Assembly: GCA_946479125.1 (NCBI GenBank)
Contig: CAMLET010000124.1
Coordinates: 1 to 8,107 of the forward strand
Length of the DNA stretch: 8,107 bases
Source of the DNA: an uncultured Flavobacteriales bacterium
GTDB lineage: Bacteria > Bacteroidota > Bacteroidia > Flavobacteriales > Crocinitomicaceae
Reading direction: 5' to 3'
Under the pieces are notes generated by a model. That model was not told the DNA's origin. It saw only the letters and a program-made list of their open reading frames with translations, and did not search any database. Of the stretch, positions 1-4,644 are shown piece by piece. Position 1 is the stretch's first letter. Each line of letters begins with the position of its first letter. Made by a program: the position numbers and the translations under genes.

Positions 1-28
1 ATTCAACAATTTGTTAGCTCAGTGGATT

Positions 29-65
29 AAAAAAAAAGACCGTCTACCTGACGTAAACAGTCTTT
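29..65 (-). terminator. Rho-independent terminator of the 154-residue gene
   Basis: Read on the minus strand, 65-53 and 47-35 form a 13-bp stem around a 5-base loop (48-52), followed by a run of six T (34-29). Two of the 13 pairs are G-U wobbles in minus-strand RNA (59 with 41, 56 with 44) but would be A-C mismatches in plus-strand RNA, so the hairpin is built for minus-strand transcription. It begins 6 bases after the stop codon of the 71-535 gene. Confidence 0.85.
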
Positions 66-70
66 TCAAT

Positions 71-535
71 TTATTCATCGTTATCATCCTGATCATTCAT
101 TTTCTTAGCAATCGCAGATACGATAGCATTTAGAGAAGCCGCACCAATGGTTGAACCAGCCTTTCTCAAAATGGCTTTTTTACCTGATGTCCAATCCGTA
201 GTTCTACCAAATTCCACAACAGCATCTAGCAGTTCATTATCCGGAGCATATTCTTCTAAAAGCGCCTCGATCTGACTTACTCGGTCTGCAATCACAATTG
301 GAATCCAGTGACGATAATCCGTTTCTTCATATTTGGCAGCCACTCTTCGAAGTTCATCCCCTAAATCAGGCGCGGTTCCTGATCCACTCTTAGTAGAATC
401 GGAGTCTGAGCTGTAACCAATGACCACAGAGTTGTCTTTTGTTTCCTCCGACTTTTCTGGTGATTTCGTTGTTCTTTTACTTGCAGCTGCTTTGGAATTC
501 CCTTGTGCTGTTTTACTCCCTTTCCCTGTTTCCAT
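71..535 (-). CDS. Hypothetical protein, 154 residues, disordered N-terminus and helical C-terminus
   Basis: I do not recognise a family. Residues 1-57 are low in complexity and rich in Lys, Ser, Thr, Gly and Asp: basic in the first 30, then an acidic serine stretch (SSDSDS at 42-47), which predicts disorder. Residues 58-147 look folded and mainly helical: ELRRVAAKYEETDYRHWIPI, then VSQIEALLEEYAPDNELLDAVVEF, a short TDWTSGKK turn, and a small-residue helix at 127-145. The tail is acidic (DQDDNDE). There is no signal peptide or membrane segment, so a cytoplasmic location is likely. It starts at the first ATG of the frame and has its own terminator. It is divergent from the MarR gene across 192 bp; I saw no good minus-strand promoter there (the best -7 match is at 570-577, 7 of 8, without a -33 TTG). 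The disordered tail could suggest a nucleic-acid or adaptor role, but that is a guess. Confidence 0.75.
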   Translation of the reverse strand: METGKGSKTAQGNSKAAASKRTTKSPEKSEETKDNSVVIGYSSDSDSTKSGSGTAPDLGDELRRVAAKYEETDYRHWIPIVIADRVSQIEALLEEYAPDNELLDAVVEFGRTTDWTSGKKAILRKAGSTIGAASLNAIVSAIAKKMNDQDDNDE

Positions 536-651
536 AATGCCTTGTTTTAGTTCGATAATTATCTGAAGTAAAAGATAAGCATCCTGTAATTGGAAACTGT
601 TACATTTTAGGATAGATTAAGGAAGATTGGGAGGAATTACTGTTTTAAAAA

Positions 652-683
652 CAAAAAAGAGTATTAATTAATACTATTTTTTG
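652..683. repeat. 32-bp near-perfect inverted repeat with a 16-bp perfect core
   Basis: The core at 660-675 reads AGTATTAATTAATACT and is a perfect palindrome. The symmetry extends outward: 652-658 (C and six A) pairs with 677-683 (six T and G), and only G659/A676 fails, giving 15 of 16 pairs. It lies between divergent genes, where no transcript needs to end, and its right edge meets the predicted -33 TTTG of the MarR promoter. An operator fits better than a terminator: only three of the 15 pairs are G-C. Confidence 0.8.
660..675. promoter_or_regulatory. Putative MarR operator, distal site (AGTA-N8-TACT)
   Basis: A perfect 16-bp palindrome with half-sites AGTA and TACT, of the size usually bound by MarR dimers. 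A second site of the same form starts 42 bp downstream at 702, and both are followed by ATTT, so TACTATTT recurs at 672-679 and 714-721. The role is inferred from symmetry and position upstream of the MarR gene. Confidence 0.5.
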
Positions 684-711
684 CTTTTTTTTAAGCTATA
701 AAGTATATTTA
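680..711 (+). promoter_or_regulatory. Predicted promoter of the MarR-family gene
   Basis: TTTG at 680-683, a 20-base spacer, then TATATTTA at 704-711. The latter matches the Bacteroidota -7 consensus TAnnTTTG in all but the last base. Transcription would start near 716-718, giving a leader of only about 10 bases before the ATG at 728. No Shine-Dalgarno sequence is visible. Confidence 0.55.
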
Positions 712-717
712 AGTACT
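702..717. promoter_or_regulatory. Putative MarR operator, proximal site (AGTA-N8-TACT)
   Basis: AGTA at 702-705 and TACT at 714-717 repeat the outer half-sites and spacing of the 660-675 palindrome, but the inner eight bases are not symmetric. The site covers the predicted -7 element and the likely transcription start, where a bound repressor would block initiation. The start-to-start distance of 42 bp is close to four helical turns, so both sites would face the same side of the DNA. Confidence 0.45.
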
Positions 718-727
718 ATTTCGGTTT

Positions 728-1414
728 ATGGCGACAAATTTTGATTTGATTAAACAGGTACTCGATCTTATGGAAGATTTCGAGTTTGAGAACAAAGATT
801 CGATTTATAGTTCTGATATTGATGGATTTAAGAATTGGATAACTCATGATTCAAAACCAACGAATAGCAGTGGTAAGCTTAAGTCTGAACCTGATTGGGT
901 TGCTAAAGAGAATGGGCGTTCTCCGGAAAGTGTAATAAGCACCATGCTAGTTCACTTGAGCAAATACGCTAAGATGTATTCGAAGTCGGTAATATTGAAT
1001 TCTCCATTTTCAACTCAGGAAGAGTTCATTTATCTGATAAGTCTTAAATCTTATGGAGCTTTAAGCAAAACGGAGTTGATCAGAATGAATATTCAGGATA
1101 AACCTACAGGAATCCAAATTATCAATCGTTTAATTAAACAAGGCTGGGTGGTTCAAACAGATTCTAAATTGGACAAGAGAAGTAAGTTAATTGAAATAAC
1201 TAGCCTGGGACTGGAAACGCTGGAAACTCAAATGTATAAGATAAGACAAGCTACGAAAATTGTTTCGGGCGATCTATCAATGGATGAGAAACTGGAACTG
1301 ATTCGTTTGTTAGGAAAGCTTACCGATTTCCACAATGAAATTTACACTAAGAATTTTGATCCTACAGATCTGTTGTTCAAGGTCGTTACTGACTATATGC
1401 CCTCAACGAATTAG
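728..1414 (+). CDS. MarR-family winged-helix transcriptional regulator
   Basis: A 228-residue cytoplasmic DNA-binding protein. The MarR core spans about residues 95-205. It has a helix-turn-helix (LSKTELIRM at 112-120, then recognition helix KPTGIQIINRLIKQG at about 125-139) and a beta-wing with the family signature DSKLDKRSKLIEITSLG at 145-161, where DKR is 149-151. A C-terminal helix (186-205) should complete the dimer interface. At 228 residues it is longer than the usual 140-160 of MarR proteins; the surplus is an N-terminal region of about 65 residues with an acidic helix (DLMEDFEFENKD) and a polar linker, perhaps a ligand or dimer module. It starts at the first ATG after a predicted promoter flanked by two AGTA-N8-TACT sites, suggesting autorepression. 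Its regulated genes and ligand are unknown; the convergent SRPBCC gene and the divergent 154-residue gene are the nearest candidates. Confidence 0.88.
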   Translation: MATNFDLIKQVLDLMEDFEFENKDSIYSSDIDGFKNWITHDSKPTNSSGKLKSEPDWVAKENGRSPESVISTMLVHLSKYAKMYSKSVILNSPFSTQEEFIYLISLKSYGALSKTELIRMNIQDKPTGIQIINRLIKQGWVVQTDSKLDKRSKLIEITSLGLETLETQMYKIRQATKIVSGDLSMDEKLELIRLLGKLTDFHNEIYTKNFDPTDLLFKVVTDYMPSTN

Positions 1415-1452
1415 TAGTCGAAAATATTGACGATCTGAATAATCAGTTCCGA

Positions 1453-1911
1453 TTACTGTTCACAAGTCTTTTTCAATAAATCCAGTGCTTTTGGCCAGGT
1501 TTCATCGAAATAGGAAGCGTATTCCTCAACTGTATCAGTTTCAACCGTAACTCGTGTCCCGTTCGGAGTAGCCTCAAAACGATAATTTTCATGAGCACCT
1601 TTCCATCCATCTACTTTTTCACCTTCCGTTATTTCAACGCCTTTTTCCATGACGCCATAATGCTCTATGGATACAAATTTACCCGGATCGTTTTCGACAA
1701 TGCGTGCAATCATTCCACCCTTAGTACCGTCTTCCGAAATCCCTACGAACAAAATCTTATCACCTTTATTCCATCCACCTTCCCAGGTAGAAGTAGGATT
1801 AAAAGCAGCTGTCCATTCTTTGTACGATTGCTTATCGCTTAGCCCAAGCATAATATCCTGAACATGCTCAGGAGATGCAGCGATTTCTTTGGTATAACTG
1901 AGTTTTTTCAT
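1453..1911 (-). CDS. SRPBCC-domain protein (AHSA1/START-like fold)
   Basis: A 152-residue protein that is one complete SRPBCC (Bet v1-like) domain, the usual length for stand-alone members. Visible hallmarks are the opening strand and helix (LSYTKEIAASPEHVQDIML, 4-22), the YKEWTAAFNPTSTWEGGWNKGDKILF stretch (30-55, in the place of the family's W...F.P...W..G), central strands with IARIVENDPGKFVSIEHYG (68-86), the strand pair NYRFEATPNGTRVTVETDT (109-127), and the C-terminal helix ETWPKALDLLKKTCE (137-151). The domain forms a hydrophobic cavity that binds lipids, aromatics or other small ligands, or a partner protein; the ligand here cannot be told. There is no signal peptide, so it is cytoplasmic. 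It starts at the ATG at 1911-1909. It converges on the MarR gene with 38 bp between stops and no clear terminator. Confidence 0.85.
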   Translation of the reverse strand: MKKLSYTKEIAASPEHVQDIMLGLSDKQSYKEWTAAFNPTSTWEGGWNKGDKILFVGISEDGTKGGMIARIVENDPGKFVSIEHYGVMEKGVEITEGEKVDGWKGAHENYRFEATPNGTRVTVETDTVEEYASYFDETWPKALDLLKKTCEQ

Positions 1912-1952
1912 AAGATCAATCTTTGATAATGATCTAATTTATGAAAAACGAG

Positions 1953-1977
1953 AAAAAGTAGGTTACAGAAATCCCAC
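1953..1977 (-). terminator. Possible weak terminator of the M43 protease gene
   Basis: Three bases beyond the TGA at 1983-1981, minus-strand GTGGG (1977-1973) can pair with CCTAC (1962-1958), with one G-U wobble, followed by five T (1957-1953) and further T-rich sequence. The stem is only 5 bp with a 10-base loop, so this is weak. Read-through into the SRPBCC gene 69 bp away is possible. Confidence 0.3.
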
Positions 1978-1980
1978 AAA

Positions 1981-3981
1981 TCATTTCTGAATGACTATGG
2001 AATTTCTATATTTTGCGTTAGCCGTTGTTGTTTCGATAACGTAATATCCATTTGGAAGCTCAGCTAAATCAATTTCTATCTTATTAGCATTCTTGGATCC
2101 TTCCACTAGGCATTTTCCAGTTAAATCAATGATTGAAAAAGATAGGATGGAACCCAATCCCAATTCGAGTGTTATTTTTAATGAAGAAGGGTTTGGATAA
2201 ATGGACAAGTCAGCATCATTCACTTCGTTTAAACCAAGGCAGTCATCTACTTCAAAATCAATACTCGCACTGGCGGAGCACCCGAACGAATTTGTATAAA
2301 TATAAGTGATTGTAGTTGCCCCAATTCCCGCAGATTCAGGTATAAAGTATCCTCCAACTATTCCGTCACCAAAGTAGCCGCCATTTGCTGGTGATCCTTG
2401 AGTTAACTGAATTGGCTGATCAAAAACACAAAGTTGTGGTAGTGCGTTCATTGTAACATCGGGTAACGAATTAATTGCGATTGACATCACATAATCGTCA
2501 GTAGCACATTCATCAACTGCAGGAGTAAACGTATAGTTTTGAGTAAGCTGATTGTTTATTATACTTGGATTCCATGTTCCGTGAAGGCCGTTTAATGAAG
2601 TACTTGGTAAAAAGGGCACTTGATCGCCTTCACAAAATGGACCAATAGCTTCGAAAGTTGGTAATGTATTTCCAACTGTGATATACGTTGTTTTTTCAAT
2701 GGAATAACTCGTTCCGTCAAGTTGACTTGTAACCGTTAAAGTGACATCATAGCTGCCGTCTACAGGATATGTTACGGTAGGATTTTCATCTGTTGATGTG
2801 TTTGGAGTTCCTCCGTTAAAAGTCCATGAATATGTAGCGACACCTTGAGTTACTGAAGGTTCAAAATGAACTGAAGTTCCTGAACACAAAGCGGTTCTAT
2901 CTGCTTCAAAGTTGATATTGCAAAATGAAACTCCTGATAATACACCGGTTTGATTCAAATTTTCTTCTGTCCAAAGATTTAATCGTCCGCCAATGTCACT
3001 GATTATGGCATTTCGCATGCGAGTTGTTTGACCGAGTGTAAACATTTTACTGCAATAAGAATATTCCATATAGTTTTCTACATTATCAATCATTGGAATT
3101 CCCCAATATCCATCATCGTCATCGCAAGAATTTAGGTATAACTCACATCCGGAGGTTCCTGTGCAATCTGGTGTGTCTTCTACATAATCATCTAAATCTG
3201 GTCCGCAGTTAAATCCATCACCAACACCATAATCACCCCAAATATGAGCTAGATTCAGCCAATGTCCAACTTCATGAGTTAGCACTCTACTTTTAAATTC
3301 GTCACTTGTTCCGATGCTTCCGGTGTACTCGGCCATCATAAAAATGCCGTTGTAATACATGTTGTCAAGACTTGGTGTTGCATCTTCATTTGGATAATAA
3401 GTATATCCTGCAGCGGAAATGTCATTTGCCACAAATACATTCATGTATTGAGCGTGCGGCCAAAGTCCCTGATAAACATTATTTCCATCGATAACGGCTT
3501 GCACCATAGATAAACCTTCGCCCATGCCACCATTTGTAATTGGAGATGCTGTTCGTGTGATTCCGTTAAAACAAGTTCCATCCGGAGCGCGCAGGGCTAA
3601 TCTAAATTCAATTTTGACGTCGGCAGGCAAACCCTGAAACGGCGTGGCAACAAAAGCAGTATCCGGATTCTGCGCTCTAAAATCCCGATTCAGAACTCTC
3701 AATGCATCTTGAATTTGTTCTTCACTAATATTCTCAGGACCATTGTCATGAATAACATGAAAGACTACGGGAATAATGTAGATCTCATCTGCGTCCTTTT
3801 GCAAATTATGCTGAACGTTATTTGTTGTTTTCGACTTGTTGATCGTTGCAGCGCGTTCAGGATGAGATTCTGCCATTTGTTTAGCAGATAGAGAATGTCC
3901 ACAATGATTTGCGGAATTCACTTGTGCATTGGACTTCATTCCGAATGCAATGAATAGAGGTAATAAGTATAGTTTTCTCAT
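1981..3981 (-). CDS. Secreted M43-family zinc metalloprotease with PKD and T9SS sorting domains
   Basis: A 666-residue exported endopeptidase. The ATG at 3981-3979 is chosen because it starts directly at the signal peptide MRKLYLLPLFIAFGMKSNAQ; an in-frame TTG nine codons upstream would spoil it. Order: signal peptide (1-20); propeptide and N-terminal part (about 21-140); catalytic domain (about 66-335) with zinc motif HEVGHWLNLAH at 236-246 (ligands H236, H240, H246; catalytic E237) and Met-turn NYMEYSYC at 303-310 (M305). Asn243 replaces the Gly of HExxHxxGxxH, a change I recall in other Bacteroidota members. Cysteines at 259, 273, 279, 286 and 310 suggest disulfides. A PKD-type domain (about 359-436, YSWTFNGG) and two Ig-like modules (441-580; LNGLHGTW and ITYIYTNSFGCSA are typical) follow. 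The end (592-666, IYPNPSS ... LPNGYYVIETTT) is a type IX secretion sorting domain, predicting surface anchoring or release. The substrate is unknown. Confidence 0.93.
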   Translation of the reverse strand: MRKLYLLPLFIAFGMKSNAQVNSANHCGHSLSAKQMAESHPERAATINKSKTTNNVQHNLQKDADEIYIIPVVFHVIHDNGPENISEEQIQDALRVLNRDFRAQNPDTAFVATPFQGLPADVKIEFRLALRAPDGTCFNGITRTASPITNGGMGEGLSMVQAVIDGNNVYQGLWPHAQYMNVFVANDISAAGYTYYPNEDATPSLDNMYYNGIFMMAEYTGSIGTSDEFKSRVLTHEVGHWLNLAHIWGDYGVGDGFNCGPDLDDYVEDTPDCTGTSGCELYLNSCDDDDGYWGIPMIDNVENYMEYSYCSKMFTLGQTTRMRNAIISDIGGRLNLWTEENLNQTGVLSGVSFCNINFEADRTALCSGTSVHFEPSVTQGVATYSWTFNGGTPNTSTDENPTVTYPVDGSYDVTLTVTSQLDGTSYSIEKTTYITVGNTLPTFEAIGPFCEGDQVPFLPSTSLNGLHGTWNPSIINNQLTQNYTFTPAVDECATDDYVMSIAINSLPDVTMNALPQLCVFDQPIQLTQGSPANGGYFGDGIVGGYFIPESAGIGATTITYIYTNSFGCSASASIDFEVDDCLGLNEVNDADLSIYPNPSSLKITLELGLGSILSFSIIDLTGKCLVEGSKNANKIEIDLAELPNGYYVIETTTANAKYRNSIVIQK

Positions 3982-4131
3982 GACGAAAGTAATAACGTAT
4001 GAATGCAATGTACCGTTGTTTTTTTGATTTAATCTGATCGTTTTCAGGTGATTTATTTAACGAATACGTGCATTGATTCAGGTGTGTTCTTATTCAATTT
4101 AGTGGTTCTAATTTACAGAAGTTAATGTGAA

Positions 4132-4143
4132 AATGAATTCATT
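4132..4143. repeat. 12-bp perfect palindrome in the protease/blaI-like intergenic region
   Basis: AATGAATTCATT is self-complementary and lies 79 bp before the BlaI-like ATG. One or two 12-bp palindromes are expected by chance in a window of this size, so it is listed only because it sits in a 240-bp divergent regulatory region. It differs in sequence from the 4191-4202 palindrome. Confidence 0.25.
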
Positions 4144-4187
4144 ATCTAAGTTTTCGAGAGAATGTTTTGTTAAAATACACCTAAGTA

Positions 4188-4217
4188 TTGTTTCGTACGA
4201 AAAGTTTCCTACCTTTG
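4188..4217 (+). promoter_or_regulatory. Promoter of the BlaI/M56 operon (exact TTG-N19-TAnnTTTG)
   Basis: TTG at 4188-4190, a 19-base spacer, and TACCTTTG at 4210-4217, an exact match to the Bacteroidota -7 consensus. The -7 element ends four bases before the ATG at 4222, so transcription should begin at or within a few bases of the start codon. The mRNA is predicted to be leaderless or nearly so. Confidence 0.75.
4191..4202. promoter_or_regulatory. Putative BlaI-type operator in the promoter spacer
   Basis: TTTCGTACGAAA is a perfect 12-bp palindrome lying between the -33 and -7 elements of the operon promoter, where a dimeric repressor would occlude RNA polymerase. An adjoining inverted repeat, AATAC-N6-GTATT (4174-4189), overlaps the -33. 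Known BlaI/MecI operators are built on TACA/TGTA half-sites, which this is not, so binding by the encoded repressor is inferred from position only. Confidence 0.45.
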
Positions 4218-4221
4218 GAAA

Positions 4222-4623
4222 ATGAAATCAAAAAACGAAGAAAACAATTCGCAAGCTGAACCTACAAAATCGGAATTGGAGATTTTGCAGGTGCTTTGGA
4301 AAAATGGTCCTTCAACGGTTCGTTTCGTAAATGATTACCTGAACGAACAGAAACGTGCCGTACAATATACTTCCACATTAAAGCTTATGCAAATTATGAC
4401 TGAGAAAGAAATGTTGTTGCGTGACGCATCGAGCATGAAGCATATTTACAGTCCGGCAATTGAGGAAAATCAAACAAAGACTTTTTTGCTTGATAAGTTT
4501 ATTGATACCATGTTTAATGGTTCAAGCACCAACCTCATGATGCAATTGTTGGGCAATAAGAATACCTCGCAAGAAGAGTTAGAGGCAATTCGTGCTATGC
4601 TGGATCAACTGGACAAGAAATAA
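4222..4623 (+). CDS. BlaI/MecI/CopY-family transcriptional repressor
   Basis: A 133-residue cytoplasmic repressor of typical family length. Residues 1-14 are a polar N-terminal tail. The winged helix follows: TKSELEILQVLWKNGPSTVRFVNDYL (15-40, the family's E.EIL..LW..GP.TV), then RAVQYTSTLKLMQIMTEKEMLLRDA (45-69, the family's Y.T....M..M..KG.L.R), and the wing HIYSPAIEENQTKTFLLDKFID (74-95). The C-terminal helices (85-131) should dimerise, ending LDQLDKK. Family members repress their own operon until the partner M56 membrane protease responds to a signal. The M56 gene starts 21 bp after this stop codon, so the two are surely one operon. The start is fixed by the ATG just after the -7 element, with no room for a leader. 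No beta-lactamase or PBP gene lies nearby, so drug resistance should not be assumed. Confidence 0.93.
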   Translation: MKSKNEENNSQAEPTKSELEILQVLWKNGPSTVRFVNDYLNEQKRAVQYTSTLKLMQIMTEKEMLLRDASSMKHIYSPAIEENQTKTFLLDKFIDTMFNGSSTNLMMQLLGNKNTSQEELEAIRAMLDQLDKK

Positions 4624-4644
4624 AAACTTCTAAAACCTTATACT

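Noticed and set aside
13..25. GTTAGCTCAGTGG looks like the D-arm of a tRNA
   Set aside because: The pairing GAGC half of the D-stem is absent; A-rich terminator sequence follows, and no anticodon or T-arm is present.
1415..1452. Terminator between the convergent MarR and SRPBCC genes
   Set aside because: Only a 4-bp stem (CTGA-ATAA-TCAG) with no T-run on either side.
1591..1861. Two plus-strand open frames within the SRPBCC gene
   Set aside because: They lie wholly opposite a gene with a clear domain and have no family features.
3982..4008. Nine-codon N-terminal extension of the M43 protease from a TTG
   Set aside because: The ATG at 3981 begins directly with an ideal signal peptide, while the extension would place residues ahead of it.
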